Assembly: GCA_012523895.1 (NCBI GenBank)
Contig: JAAYSZ010000036.1
Span: 29,908 to 93,907, forward strand
DNA: 64,000 nt
From: Erysipelotrichaceae bacterium
Lineage (GTDB): Bacteria > Bacillota_I > Bacilli_A > Erysipelotrichales > Erysipelotrichaceae
Direction: 5' to 3'
In this document: piece by piece, positions 24,484 to 34,263 of the stretch
How the letters are laid out: each line of letters opens with the position of its first letter
Position numbering within the stretch: the first letter of the stretch is position 1
The notes under the pieces: model-generated
Seen by the model: only the letters and a program-made list of their open reading frames with translations
The model's database searches: none
Told to the model about the DNA's origin: nothing
Made by a program: the position numbers and the translations under genes

Positions 24484-25986
24484 ATGGCAACATATTATGA
24501 TTCACCTAGTCATACGTTTAGTGAGTATCTGTTAGTACCTGGTTATTCGGATGCTAATTGTATTCCAAGTAACGTTACATTAGAAACACCACTAGTAAAA
24601 TATAATAAAGGAGAAAAACCTTCTATTACTTTGAAAATTCCTATGGTATCAGCGATTATGCAATCAGTATCAGGAGATAGAATGGGAATTGCATTAGCTA
24701 AAGAAGGCGGAGTATCTTTTATTTTTGGGTCTCAACCAATTGAGTCCCAAGCAGCAATGGTTGCTAAAGTAAAAAATCATAAGGCAGGTTTTGTTATTAG
24801 CGATTCAAACTTAACACCTGATTCTACTTTAAAAGATGTACTTGAATTAAAAGAAAAAACAGGTCATAGTACAATGCCTGTTACAATTGATGGGAAAAAT
24901 AATACTAAATTATTAGGGTTAGTAACAAGTAGAGATTATAGAATTAGTAGAATGGATGTTAATACAAAAGTAAGTGAATTTATGACACCATTTTCTAAAC
25001 TTGTTTATGGTAGAGAAACAAATACACTTAGTGAATGTAATGATTTAATATGGGATCACAAATTAAACACTTTACCAGTTGTAGATGAAAACGATAATCT
25101 TTGTTATTTAGTATTTAGAAAAGATTATGATAATCATAAATCTAATCCTAGACAATTATTAGATGAAGAAAAAAGATATATTGTTGGTGCAGGTATAAAT
25201 ACTAGAGATTATAAGGAAAGAGTTCCTGCACTGATTAAAGCTGGAGTCGATGTACTATGCATTGATTCTTCAGAAGGATATACAGAATGGCAATATCAAA
25301 CTTTAAAATGGATTAGAGATAACTATGGAGATAGTGTTAAAGTTGGAGCTGGAAACATAGTGGATGAATGTGGGTTTAAATTTTTGGCTGATGCTGGTGC
25401 TGATTTTATTAAAGTTGGTATTGGCGGAGGATCTATTTGTATTACTCGTGAAACCAAAGGTATTGGTAGAGGTCAAGCTACATCAGTTATAGAAGTCGCA
25501 AAAGCTAGAGATGAATACTTTAAAAAACATGGAGTTTATATTCCAATATGTTCTGATGGTGGAATTGTTCATGATTATCACATTACATTAGCACTTGCGA
25601 TGGGAGCTGATTTTGTGATGCTAGGAAGATATTTTTCTAGATTTGAAGAATCTCCTACAAATAAGCTAATGATAAATGGAAATTTTGTTAAAGAATATTG
25701 GGGAGAAGGTAGTAATAGGGCTAGAAATTGGCAAAGATATGATTTAGGTGGAGATGGAAAACTTTCATTTGAAGAAGGAGTTGATTCTTATGTACCTTAT
25801 GCAGGTTATTTAAAAGATAATGTTGAAACAACATTATCTAAAATAAAATCAACTATGTGTAATTGTGGTGCAATATCAATTCCAGAATTACAAGAGAAGG
25901 CTAAATTAACACTAGTATCAGCTACATCTATTGTAGAAGGTGGAGCACATGATGTTATTGTTAAGGAAAGTCCATCACAAGAATAA
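24484..25986 (+). CDS. guaB: IMP dehydrogenase (parasite/T. foetus-like type)
   Basis: Oxidises IMP to XMP with NAD+, the first committed step to GMP. The 500-residue TIM barrel carries a CBS pair (about residues 95-220) and the catalytic Cys319 in [12 protein letters not shown]. The mobile flap reads [11 protein letters not shown]. The N-terminus ([20 protein letters not shown]) and the flap are strikingly like the Tritrichomonas foetus enzyme as remembered, where the catalytic residue is also Cys319, rather than the usual Bacillus GuaB. Such IMPDHs are K+-dependent and weakly inhibited by mycophenolic acid. Monocistronic, with its own promoter and a terminator shared with the convergent gene. 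No guaA in the window. Confidence 0.94.
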   Translation: MATYYDSPSHTFSEYLLVPGYSDANCIPSNVTLETPLVKYNKGEKPSITLKIPMVSAIMQSVSGDRMGIALAKEGGVSFIFGSQPIESQAAMVAKVKNHKAGFVISDSNLTPDSTLKDVLELKEKTGHSTMPVTIDGKNNTKLLGLVTSRDYRISRMDVNTKVSEFMTPFSKLVYGRETNTLSECNDLIWDHKLNTLPVVDENDNLCYLVFRKDYDNHKSNPRQLLDEEKRYIVGAGINTRDYKERVPALIKAGVDVLCIDSSEGYTEWQYQTLKWIRDNYGDSVKVGAGNIVDECGFKFLADAGADFIKVGIGGGSICITRETKGIGRGQATSVIEVAKARDEYFKKHGVYIPICSDGGIVHDYHITLALAMGADFVMLGRYFSRFEESPTNKLMINGNFVKEYWGEGSNRARNWQRYDLGGDGKLSFEEGVDSYVPYAGYLKDNVETTLSKIKSTMCNCGAISIPELQEKAKLTLVSATSIVEGGAHDVIVKESPSQE

Positions 25987-25991
25987 AAATT

Positions 25992-26015
25992 GAGGATATT
26001 TACATCCTCTTTTTT
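25992..26015. terminator. Terminator between guaB and the DUF5662 gene
   Basis: GAGGAT and ATCCTC form a 6-bp stem followed by six T on the + strand. The opposite side is A-rich, so some function for the convergent minus-strand gene is possible. The minus-strand stop codon lies in the loop. Confidence 0.7.
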
Positions 26016-26527
26016 AATTCTTCTTTAATCATTTTTAAACCTTCTTCTTCTCCATAATCTTTAATATAACCAAGAAAGGTTTTTGTCATTAGTTCGGTAT
26101 TTTTATGCATAGGTGTATTATTTAATCTAGTAATAAAATATTCATAAGCACTATCGTTTTTATAGTTATCTTTTAAATATATTCTACTAGCCGCAATTCT
26201 ATCACAAATCATTTCACACACATATTGTATTGGCATCTCTATTGGCCCATATCCATCTTTTGTAAAATCATACCAATATTCCCAATGATGTTTATTTCTT
26301 CCTTTGTGGTGTAACCAAGCTTTAGAATAACCTAAAATCTCTTTCTCTTTATCAATAGGTGACCTATAACCTTGAAAATATTTAACTCCAGAAATAAATT
26401 CAATAGGCAAGTATTTAGATAAATCATGTAAAATGCCTTGTTTATATAATCCAAGTTTAAAACAGTATTTTCCTACTAATATTTTATGTCTAGTAATTGT
26501 CATAAAATGTTGAATTAATTTTTTCAT
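26000..26527 (-). CDS. DUF5662 family protein
   Basis: A 175-residue cytoplasmic protein of unknown function, recognised by its conserved histidines: ITRHKILVGKYCFKLG at the start, ILHDLSKYLPIEF near residues 33-45 and AWLHHKGRNKHHWEYW near 70-85. The HDLSK and HH...HHWEYW pattern suggests a metal-binding helical protein, reminiscent of but not clearly an HD phosphohydrolase. It sits alone on the minus strand between guaB and a long AT-rich spacer. No operon partner gives a functional hint. Confidence 0.7.
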   Translation of the reverse strand: MKKLIQHFMTITRHKILVGKYCFKLGLYKQGILHDLSKYLPIEFISGVKYFQGYRSPIDKEKEILGYSKAWLHHKGRNKHHWEYWYDFTKDGYGPIEMPIQYVCEMICDRIAASRIYLKDNYKNDSAYEYFITRLNNTPMHKNTELMTKTFLGYIKDYGEEEGLKMIKEELKKRM

Positions 26528-26878
26528 ATAAATACTATATCATATAAATATTGTTCAAATAATTTATAAGAATTATTCATATATAAATATATTTTGAAAT
26601 TAAAGTAATATATTATATTTTTATTTTAAATATATTTAACATTCTGTTGTTTGATTATCAATTTATATTAATATATAATGAAAATTACAAATATTTACTC
26701 ATTTATATCATAAATAAAAGAGTAATTAATTTAAATATAATATATTAATTATTTAATCACAGTATTGTATTTTTATTATTGCTTAATTAATCATTTAAAA
26801 AAATAATTCAATTATTATTTTCAAATCGTAATTTATTTTCTTGTTTTATATTAAATAATTTAAAAGGTAGGGTGAAAA
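26528..26878. other. AT-rich intergenic spacer (351 bp)
   Basis: Very AT-rich, without an open frame or RNA structure that stands out. It contains one good promoter (26651-26679) facing the SLC13 genes. The divergent minus-strand gene must also start here. No DnaA-box cluster was seen, so it is not read as an origin. Confidence 0.6.
26651..26679 (+). promoter_or_regulatory. Candidate promoter of the first SLC13 gene
   Basis: TTGATT (26651-26656) and TATAAT (26674-26679) have ideal 17-base spacing. The implied 5' untranslated region is about 190 nt, long enough to hold a regulatory element, though none was recognised. In such AT-rich sequence a chance match is possible. Confidence 0.45.
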
Positions 26879-28153
26879 ATGGATAAACAAATAATTATTA
26901 CTCTTGGAATGTTAATATTTGCGATGATTATGTTCTTTACTGAGAAAATTCCAGTTTGGGTAACTTCAATGATAGTATTAGTAATTTTTATAGTAACTGG
27001 AATACTTGAGCCAAGAGCAGCTTTTTCAGGGTTTACAGATTCAAGTGTATTATTATTTATGGCTTTATTTATAATTGGTGATGCAATTTTTCTCACGGGT
27101 TTAGCACAAAAAATTGGTGATAAAGTTACTCATTTAGCAAAAACAGAAAATCAAACAATTATTTTAATTATGCTAGTTTCTGGTATTTTATCTAGTTTTT
27201 TATCAAATACAGGAACAGCAGCTATCTTTATTCCAATAATTGTAGGTATTGCTAAAAGCTCAGGATATTCTAGGGCAAGACTTTTAATGCCACTAGTGGC
27301 TTCAGTAGCAATGGGAGGAAGTTTAACACTATTAGGATCACCACCTAATATAATTGCTTCTTCAGCTCTTGACCATGCTGGTTTTCAACCATTTGGTGTT
27401 TTTGAATTTGTACCTGTAGCTTTTCCTATATTTTTTGTAGGGACTTTGTTTTATGCATTTATTGGATATAGATTGTTACCAGGTGAAGATAGAGAAAGTA
27501 TAATAAGTTCTTCTGTATATGATAATGAATTTGATTTTACTGATGTTCCATCTTGGAAAATGTATTTATCAGTAATTGTTCTTATTTTCACTGTAATTGC
27601 GATGGCTTTTGAAAAAAAGATAGGAATTCCATTTTATGTATCAGCTTGGATTGGAGCATTATTTTTAGTTGTTTCTAAAACTATATCAAGTAAAGATGCA
27701 ATAAATTCTATTGATATGTCTACTATCTTATTATTTGTAGGAACTTTATCTATAGGAGATGCATTGCATATAACTGGAGCAGGTTCTGTTCTTGCTCGCT
27801 TTGTTTTATCTATTGCAGGAAATAATCCTCTATTTTTACTTGCAACAATATTAATTATTTGTATTATACTTACAAATTTTATGTCAAATACAGCATGCGC
27901 AGCTTTAATGTCTAATATAGGAATTGCGATTGCAGCAGAGATTGGTGCAGATCCTAGAGCAATATTAATGGCAATTGTAATTGGTTGTTCATGTTCATAT
28001 GCAACACCAATTGGTTCTCCTCCAAACACTATGGTATATACTGTAGGAGGATACAAATTTACTGATTATGCTAAAGTGGGTATACCTTTAATTATTATTA
28101 ATTTTATAGTTTCAATGATACTGCTTCCTGTTGTATTTCCTTTCTTTCCGTAA
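26879..28153 (+). CDS. SLC13/DASS-family anion transporter (first copy)
   Basis: A 424-residue integral membrane transporter with about 11-12 hydrophobic segments. The two inverted-repeat SNT motifs of the DASS family are present: SNTGTAAIF near residue 109 and SNTACAALM near 341. Each is followed by a conserved Pro-rich loop (LGSPPNIIASS, ATPIGSPPNTM). Family members move dicarboxylates, citrate, sulfate or other anions, usually with Na+. The substrate cannot be read from sequence. GGTAGGGTG lies upstream of the ATG. A close paralogue follows 132 bp downstream. Confidence 0.85.
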   Translation: MDKQIIITLGMLIFAMIMFFTEKIPVWVTSMIVLVIFIVTGILEPRAAFSGFTDSSVLLFMALFIIGDAIFLTGLAQKIGDKVTHLAKTENQTIILIMLVSGILSSFLSNTGTAAIFIPIIVGIAKSSGYSRARLLMPLVASVAMGGSLTLLGSPPNIIASSALDHAGFQPFGVFEFVPVAFPIFFVGTLFYAFIGYRLLPGEDRESIISSSVYDNEFDFTDVPSWKMYLSVIVLIFTVIAMAFEKKIGIPFYVSAWIGALFLVVSKTISSKDAINSIDMSTILLFVGTLSIGDALHITGAGSVLARFVLSIAGNNPLFLLATILIICIILTNFMSNTACAALMSNIGIAIAAEIGADPRAILMAIVIGCSCSYATPIGSPPNTMVYTVGGYKFTDYAKVGIPLIIINFIVSMILLPVVFPFFP

Positions 28154-28285
28154 TAATTATTAGTGAAAAAATAAAGTTAAAATCTTATTGTTTTATTTGA
28201 GAAATTAACTTTTTTCTTATAATAAAGCAATAAAAAATATTTATATTGTTAATAATTACTTAAAAACAAAAGGTAGGTGATGTGT

Positions 28286-29554
28286 TTGTCTAAAGAAATT
28301 ATCATTACTCTTGGATTATTATTATTTGCTATGGTAATGTTTTTTACTGAAATAATTCCTGTTTGGACAACTTCAATTATTGTTTTGTTAGTATTTATCG
28401 TAACTGGTGTTTTAGCTCCTAGAGATGCTTTCTCAGGATTTATAGATTCAAGTGTATTACTATTTATGGCTGTTTTTATAATTGGAGATGCAATATTTCG
28501 TACAGGACTTGCTAAAAAAATTGGAGATAAAGTTACTCATTACGCTAAAACAGAAAGACAAACTATTGTTTTAACTATGATTTCATCAGGAATATTATCG
28601 AGCTTTTTATCAAATACTGGTACTGCAGCTATTTTTATACCTATAATTGTTGGAATTTCAAAAAGTTCAGGATATTCTAGTTCTAGATTATTAATGCCTT
28701 TAGTAGCTTCTTTAGCAATGGGAGGTAGTTTATCATTATTAGGTTCGCCACCAAATATTATTGCTTCTTCAACTTTAGAGCATGCTGGTTATGAATCGTT
28801 TGCTATATTTGAATTTACTCCTATTGCATTGCCTATATTTATTGTAGGAACAATATTTTATGGATTAGTTGGTTATAAACTTTTACCAGATAATAAACCA
28901 CAAAATAATAATACAACTTTTGATGAAGAATATAATTTTGAAAATGTACCTATATGGAAAATGTATTTGTCTATAATAGTTCTTATATTTACTGTTTTAG
29001 CAATGGTTTTTGAAGATAAAATAGGAATTCCATTTTATGTATCAGCATGGATTGGAGCTGTATTTTTAGTTGTTACAAATACTATTTCAAGTATAGATGC
29101 AATTAAATCAATTGATATGTCTACTATACTTCTTTTTGTAGGAACATTATCTATTGGACAAGCATTACAAGAAACAGGTGCTGGATCTTTAATAGCACGT
29201 ACAGTATTATCCTTTGCGGGTTCAAGTCCAACAGTTTTATTAGCTATGATATTGCTTATTTGTATAGTTCTTACAAATTTTATGTCTAATACAGCTTGTG
29301 CAGCATTAATGTCAGGAATAGGCATATCTATAGCAACAGAAATTGGTGCTGATCCTAGAGCCATATTAATGGCAATTGTAATTGGCTGTTCGTGCTCATA
29401 TGCTACTCCTATTGGATCTACACCAAATACAATGATTTACAATATTGGTGGATATAAGTTTTCTGACTATACAAAATTTGGACTTCCTTTAATTCTTATT
29501 AATTTTATTATTTCTATGATATTATTACCGATATTATTTCCTTTTTTTCCATAA
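28286..29554 (+). CDS. SLC13/DASS-family anion transporter (second copy)
   Basis: A 422-residue paralogue of the preceding gene, alike along its full length, with the same motifs (SNTGTAAIF, SNTACAALM, LGSPPNIIASS). The SPPN of the second loop has become STPN (ATPIGSTPNTM). The start is taken as TTG at 28286, giving MSKEIIITLG, which aligns with MDKQIIITLG of the first copy; GGTAGG lies 8 bases upstream. The GTG and ATG codons at 28277 and 28280 overlap or crowd that site. The largest difference between the copies is the hydrophilic loop near residues 205-220, which may reflect different regulation or substrate. Confidence 0.83.
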   Translation: MSKEIIITLGLLLFAMVMFFTEIIPVWTTSIIVLLVFIVTGVLAPRDAFSGFIDSSVLLFMAVFIIGDAIFRTGLAKKIGDKVTHYAKTERQTIVLTMISSGILSSFLSNTGTAAIFIPIIVGISKSSGYSSSRLLMPLVASLAMGGSLSLLGSPPNIIASSTLEHAGYESFAIFEFTPIALPIFIVGTIFYGLVGYKLLPDNKPQNNNTTFDEEYNFENVPIWKMYLSIIVLIFTVLAMVFEDKIGIPFYVSAWIGAVFLVVTNTISSIDAIKSIDMSTILLFVGTLSIGQALQETGAGSLIARTVLSFAGSSPTVLLAMILLICIVLTNFMSNTACAALMSGIGISIATEIGADPRAILMAIVIGCSCSYATPIGSTPNTMIYNIGGYKFSDYTKFGLPLILINFIISMILLPILFPFFP

Positions 29555-29570
29555 ATAACAAATTTAAATT

Positions 29571-29605
29571 AATAGCTAAATATTATATGGTTTAGCTATT
29601 TTTAT
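29571..29605 (+). terminator. Terminator after the SLC13 pair
   Basis: AATAGCTAAA (29571-29580) pairs perfectly with TTTAGCTATT (29591-29600) and is followed by TTTAT. It isolates the transporters from the nusB operon. Confidence 0.7.
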
Positions 29606-29681
29606 AATTAGATAATCACTAAATCATACCTATTAACAAAATATGGCTTTTCATGGTAGAATATTACAAGTGGAGGAATAT

Positions 29682-30053
29682 ATGAATCGTCATAAAATAC
29701 GTGAAAATTCAATGATTTGTGTATACCAAAATTTACTTACTGGTAAAGATATTAATAAATGTATAGAAGAAACATTTGCAACTAATGAAATTGATGATTT
29801 TGCAAAAATATTAGTTTTTGGAAGTTTAGAAAACAAAGAAAGATACATTGGATATATTAATCAAGTAATGGAGGATTATACTTTTAATCGTTTGGGATAT
29901 ATAGAACAAGCAATTTTATTAATGGGTTGTAGTGAATTTGATAATCAAACCGCATATGCTTCAGTAATAATTGATGAAGCTATTATTTTAGCAAAAAGAT
30001 ATTGCGATAAGGACGCTTATAAACTTATAAATAGCGTATTAGATAAACTATGA
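29682..30053 (+). CDS. nusB: Transcription antitermination factor NusB
   Basis: All-helical RNA-binding factor (123 residues) that joins NusE/S10 on boxA during rRNA transcription. The N-terminus MNRHKIRENSMICVYQ and the C-terminal ASVIIDEAIILAKRYC segment are typical. The ATG at 29682 follows GGAGG; an in-frame ATG 13 codons upstream would add residues unlike the family. First gene of a tightly packed operon reaching deoB, with overlaps at most junctions. NusB next to xseA-xseB-ispA-dxs is a standard Firmicute order. Confidence 0.92.
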   Translation: MNRHKIRENSMICVYQNLLTGKDINKCIEETFATNEIDDFAKILVFGSLENKERYIGYINQVMEDYTFNRLGYIEQAILLMGCSEFDNQTAYASVIIDEAIILAKRYCDKDAYKLINSVLDKL

Positions 30054-31384
30054 GCAAAGGCATTATAAAAATTAGTGAACTTGTAAATTATATAAAAAAT
30101 AGATTAGATTCCGATATATATTTACAAAATATTGTTGTTCAAGGAGAAATAAGCAATTTCATAAACCATAGAAGTGGTCATTGGTATTTTACTTTAAAAG
30201 ATGATAAAGCAAGAATGAGTTGCGTTATGTTTAAAAGCAACGCTTCAAAAATAAAGTTTATACCAAAAGATGGTGATAAAGTATTAATTAAATGTAATAC
30301 ATCTTTATTTCTTGCTTCTGGTCAATTACAACTTTATGTAACTAATATAAAGATTGATGGTTTAGGAGATTTATATTTACAATTTGAAGAATTAAAAAAC
30401 AAATTAAATAATGAAGGTTTATTTGATATTAAATATAAAAAGGACATTCCTAAATATCCTAAAATTATCGGCTTAATTACTGGTAGAAGTACAGCTGCTA
30501 GAGAAGATGTTATTACAACTATATCTCGAAGATGGCCAATAGCGACTATAAAAGAAATACCTGTACTTGTACAAGGAGAAGGATCTAGTGAACAGTTAAT
30601 TAATGCAATTAAACAAATTGATGAAATTAAAGTTGATGTTGTATTAATTGTTAGAGGAGGGGGATCTATTGAAGATTTATGGTCTTTCAATAATGAAACT
30701 CTCGCTAGAGAAATATTTAAAATGAAAACACCTATTATTAGTGGTGTTGGACATGAAATTGATGTAACAATAGTTGATTATGTAGTAGATAAAAGAGCTG
30801 CTACTCCTACTGCAGCTGCTGAACTTGCTACTCCTAATATTCATGAAGTAAAAGCTAATATTAATAATTTAAAAGATAGAATAATTACATCTATGAAAAA
30901 TAACATAGATAATAATAAAATGTTATTAAATAAATTTAAAAGTTCATATGTGTTTACTAATCCAATAAAACTATATGAACAAAGACAACTTCAACTTGAT
31001 TTGTTAAGTAGACAATTATTTTTAATACATCCAATATTAGAAAAGAAAAAGTCTGAATTATCAATTATCACTAATGAATTTAAGAATATTATATTTGATA
31101 TGATTAATCAATACGATAAAAAGATTAAAATATCTGAAAATAGTATTAAAACATCTATTTCTCATAGTATTAAACTAAAAAATGAAAAAGTATTAAAACA
31201 TATCCAATTATTAGATGCATATTCACCTTTAAAAGTAATGCAAAGAGGATATTCTGTAACATTTAAAGATGATAAAGTTATCAACAGTGTAAAAAATATA
31301 GAAGTCAACGATGATTTAAACATAATACTTAATGATGGAGAAATTAATGTTAATGTAAGGAAGGTAAAATATGGAAGAAAATAA
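30050..31384 (+). CDS. xseA: Exodeoxyribonuclease VII large subunit
   Basis: Catalytic subunit (444 residues) of the metal-independent single-strand exonuclease ExoVII. It has the N-terminal OB fold (VVQGEISNFINHRSGHWYFTLKD, residues 24-46), the central nuclease domain with GLITGRSTAAREDVI, DVVLIVRGGGSIEDLW and GVGHEIDVTIVDYVVDKRAATPTAAAE, and a C-terminal coiled coil (about 265-400). Normal length. Starts within the nusB stop (ATGA overlap) and overlaps xseB by 14 bp, consistent with coupled translation of the subunits. Confidence 0.96.
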   Translation: MSKGIIKISELVNYIKNRLDSDIYLQNIVVQGEISNFINHRSGHWYFTLKDDKARMSCVMFKSNASKIKFIPKDGDKVLIKCNTSLFLASGQLQLYVTNIKIDGLGDLYLQFEELKNKLNNEGLFDIKYKKDIPKYPKIIGLITGRSTAAREDVITTISRRWPIATIKEIPVLVQGEGSSEQLINAIKQIDEIKVDVVLIVRGGGSIEDLWSFNNETLAREIFKMKTPIISGVGHEIDVTIVDYVVDKRAATPTAAAELATPNIHEVKANINNLKDRIITSMKNNIDNNKMLLNKFKSSYVFTNPIKLYEQRQLQLDLLSRQLFLIHPILEKKKSELSIITNEFKNIIFDMINQYDKKIKISENSIKTSISHSIKLKNEKVLKHIQLLDAYSPLKVMQRGYSVTFKDDKVINSVKNIEVNDDLNIILNDGEINVNVRKVKYGRK

Positions 31385-31559
31385 AACATTTGAACAAGCA
31401 ATGGCAAGATTAGAAGAAATAGTTTCATTATTAGAAAAAAATGAAGAATCACTAGATGAAACCATTAAGCTTTTTGAAGAAGGTTTAAAACTTGCAAAAG
31501 AATGTGATAAGCAATTAAAAGATTTTCAATTAAAAGTAGAGGAAGTTATTAATGAATAA
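31371..31559 (+). CDS. xseB: Exodeoxyribonuclease VII small subunit
   Basis: A 62-residue helical hairpin protein that coats the XseA coiled coil. The typical sequence FEQAMARLEEIVSLLE...LDETIKLFEEGLKLAKEC is present. It overlaps xseA by 14 bp and ispA by 8 bp. AAGGAAGG lies just upstream of its ATG inside xseA. Confidence 0.95.
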   Translation: MEENKTFEQAMARLEEIVSLLEKNEESLDETIKLFEEGLKLAKECDKQLKDFQLKVEEVINE

Positions 31560-32388
31560 TTTTGAAGAAAAATTAATTTCTAAATTAGATTATCTTAAAG
31601 ATAGTACTGTAAAAGATGCAATGATCTATGCATTAAGTGGAAAAGGTAAAAGAGTAAGACCAAGACTTCTTTATGATGCTTTAAAAGGGTTTAACTGTGA
31701 TTTTAATGTTGATAATATAGCTGTTGCGATTGAAATGATACATACATATTCTTTAGTACATGATGATTTACCTGCAATGGATGATGATATTTTAAGAAGA
31801 GGTAGAAACACTTGTCATATTCAATTTGATGAAGCTATTGCAATTCTTGCTGGAGACGCTTTATTAACTGAAGCATTTAATTTGGTTTCTAGAGCTAATT
31901 TAAAAAGTGAAAAACTGGTTAAAATAGTTAGATTAATGGCTGATTTTAGCGGAGCTAATGGAATGATATATGGACAAGAAATAGACATTAAATCTGAAGG
32001 TAAAGATTCAGATTTTGAAACCTTAAAAACAATCCATAAATATAAAACAGGAGCATTAATATCTTTACCATTACAAATTGCTTGTGTAGTTAGTAAAAAT
32101 GATGAGTTAATTCCTAAATTTAAACAAATAGGATATAAATTAGGTTTAGCTTTTCAGATTCAAGATGATATATTAGATGTTACTTTTACAAGTGAAGAAT
32201 TAGGTAAAAGTAACAGTGATTTAGAAAATCAAAAAGCAACAAGTGTTAGTGTTTTAGGTTTAGAAAAAGCCACAAAATTGATGGAAGATTTATATAGTGA
32301 TATTAAATCAGAGCTTGAAAACATTGATGGTTTTAATCCTGATTTATTACTTAAATTAATAGATGAATTGACAGAAAGAAGAAAGTAG
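31552..32388 (+). CDS. ispA: Polyprenyl (farnesyl/geranyl) diphosphate synthase
   Basis: Condenses isopentenyl diphosphate with allylic diphosphates, giving FPP/GGPP for undecaprenyl lipids or quinones. The 278 residues carry the first aspartate-rich motif DDLPAMDDD followed by LRRGRNTCH and the second, QIQDDILD. GKGKRVRPRL binds IPP. Residues before the first motif (IEMIHTYSLVH) are bulky aliphatic and aromatic; product length cannot be settled by eye. The gene directly precedes dxs, so isoprenoid precursor supply and elongation are co-transcribed. Confidence 0.93.
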   Translation: MNNFEEKLISKLDYLKDSTVKDAMIYALSGKGKRVRPRLLYDALKGFNCDFNVDNIAVAIEMIHTYSLVHDDLPAMDDDILRRGRNTCHIQFDEAIAILAGDALLTEAFNLVSRANLKSEKLVKIVRLMADFSGANGMIYGQEIDIKSEGKDSDFETLKTIHKYKTGALISLPLQIACVVSKNDELIPKFKQIGYKLGLAFQIQDDILDVTFTSEELGKSNSDLENQKATSVSVLGLEKATKLMEDLYSDIKSELENIDGFNPDLLLKLIDELTERRK

Positions 32389-32396
32389 GTTTTTTA

Positions 32397-34253
32397 GTGG
32401 ATATTAAATTGATTAAAAATCCTAAATTTTTAAAAGAGGCTTCTGTAAAAGAATGCCAAGTTTTAGGAGAACAAATACGCGAATTTTTAATAAATTCAAT
32501 TTCTAAGACTGGAGGTCACCTTGCAAGCAATTTAGGTGTTGTTGAGCTTACAATTGCCTTACACAAGGCTTTTAATAGTCCAGAAGATAAAATATTTTTT
32601 GATGTAGGACATCAGTGTTATACGCATAAAATTTTAACAGGAAGAGCTAATGAATTTAATAAGCTTAGACAATACAACGGTTTAAGTGGATATCAAAAAT
32701 TTGAAGAAAGTGAACACGATGTTTGGGAAGCAGGACATAGTTCCACTTCATTAAGCGCTGCATTAGGTATGGCTATTGCTAGAGATTTAAATAATGAAAA
32801 ATATCATGTTGTTCCTATAATAGGAGATGGAGCACTTGGTAGTGGGATGGCATTAGAAGCACTTAATAATATAGGTAGTGAAAAAAGAAATATGATTATT
32901 GTTTTTAATGATAATAATATGTCTATTTCTAATAATGTTGGAGCTATGACTAAAGGTTTTGCAAGATTAAGAACAGAAAAAAGATATAATTCTTTAAAAC
33001 AAGAAATGAAAACTGCATTGAATAAAACTGATGTTGGTAAAAATGTTTTAAATGGACTTAGAGGAATTAGAAACATTGTAAAAGAACAAGTTGTTGATGC
33101 AGGAATCTTTGGAGAATTTGATATTGACTATTTAGGACCTGTTGATGGTCATAATATTCGTGATTTAATTAATGCATTTGAAGTAGCTAAAAATCATGAA
33201 GGTCCTATTGTAATTCATGTGCTAACTAAAAAGGGTAAGGGTTATAAATTTTGTGAAGAAGATAGTGTAGGAAAATGGCATGGAGTAGGACCATTTAATA
33301 TAGCTACAGGAAAACCTTTAGTTGGTAATGAAGGAAAACTTATATCATGGTCACAAGTTATTAGTGATGCTTTATATGAACTTGCAAAAGAAGATGAAGA
33401 TATTCTTGTACTTACTCCTGCAATGATTGCTGGAAGTAAATTAGAAAAGTTTTTTGCAAAATATCCTGAAAGAAGTTTTGATTGTGGTATTGCTGAAGAG
33501 CATGCTGTTACATTAAGTGCTGCTCTAGCACTTTCAAATAAAAAGCCGTTTTTATCAATTTATAGTTCATTTTTACAAAGAGGATATGATCAATTAAATC
33601 ATGATGTTTGTAGAATGAATTTACCAGTTGTATTTGGTATTGATAGAGCAGGAATAGTTGGTGAAGATGGAGATACTCATCATGGTGTCTTTGATATTTC
33701 ATTTATGAGAAGTTTACCTAATATTATTATGTCTCAACCAAAAGATGCTAAAGAAGCAAATAATCTTCTATATACTGCATTTAATCAAAAACAGCCTTTT
33801 TCAATTAGAATACCAAGAGGTTCTACTGAATCAAACAATGATAAATTTGAGAAAATTGAAATAGGTAGTTGGTCAATATTTAACGATAAAGAATATAACA
33901 AGGTAGTTGTTTTAACTTATGGTCCTGATGTTGATAAAATATTAAATAAAATATTAGTTAATAATTTGCCTATAACTGTAGTAAATTGTAGATTTTTTAA
34001 ACCTTTAGATAATAATATGCTTGAATATATATCAAATAAAAAATTAAAAACCATTATTTATGAAACTGATATTTTAATTGGTGGTTTAGGCAGTGCAATT
34101 TTAGAATGGGCTAATGATAATAAAAAAGATATGGATATAGTTAGATTTGGTATCGATGATCAATTTGTAACCTTTGGATCAGTTAATCAATTAAGAAAAG
34201 ATTTAGGTATTGATATTAATTCACTGTTTGATGTCTTATTAAATTTAATTTAA
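32397..34253 (+). CDS. dxs: 1-deoxy-D-xylulose-5-phosphate synthase
   Basis: Thiamine-diphosphate enzyme that joins pyruvate and glyceraldehyde 3-phosphate, the entry step of the MEP pathway. The 618 residues contain the ThDP motif GDGALGSGMALEALNNIG near 145, the EEHAV catalytic segment and a C-terminal transketolase domain. The start is GTG at 32397 with only a weak AGTAGG upstream, so translation may rely on coupling to ispA, which ends 8 bp before. It implies that this organism makes isoprenoids by the MEP route. TlyA and ArgR, often found next in Bacilli, are absent before recN. Confidence 0.95.
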   Translation: MDIKLIKNPKFLKEASVKECQVLGEQIREFLINSISKTGGHLASNLGVVELTIALHKAFNSPEDKIFFDVGHQCYTHKILTGRANEFNKLRQYNGLSGYQKFEESEHDVWEAGHSSTSLSAALGMAIARDLNNEKYHVVPIIGDGALGSGMALEALNNIGSEKRNMIIVFNDNNMSISNNVGAMTKGFARLRTEKRYNSLKQEMKTALNKTDVGKNVLNGLRGIRNIVKEQVVDAGIFGEFDIDYLGPVDGHNIRDLINAFEVAKNHEGPIVIHVLTKKGKGYKFCEEDSVGKWHGVGPFNIATGKPLVGNEGKLISWSQVISDALYELAKEDEDILVLTPAMIAGSKLEKFFAKYPERSFDCGIAEEHAVTLSAALALSNKKPFLSIYSSFLQRGYDQLNHDVCRMNLPVVFGIDRAGIVGEDGDTHHGVFDISFMRSLPNIIMSQPKDAKEANNLLYTAFNQKQPFSIRIPRGSTESNNDKFEKIEIGSWSIFNDKEYNKVVVLTYGPDVDKILNKILVNNLPITVVNCRFFKPLDNNMLEYISNKKLKTIIYETDILIGGLGSAILEWANDNKKDMDIVRFGIDDQFVTFGSVNQLRKDLGIDINSLFDVLLNLI

Positions 34254-34263
34254 TGGAGGTTTA

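Noticed and set aside
26528..26878. AT-rich spacer considered as a replication origin
   Set aside because: No DnaA-box cluster, no dnaA/dnaN neighbours, and gene orientation does not diverge as at an origin.
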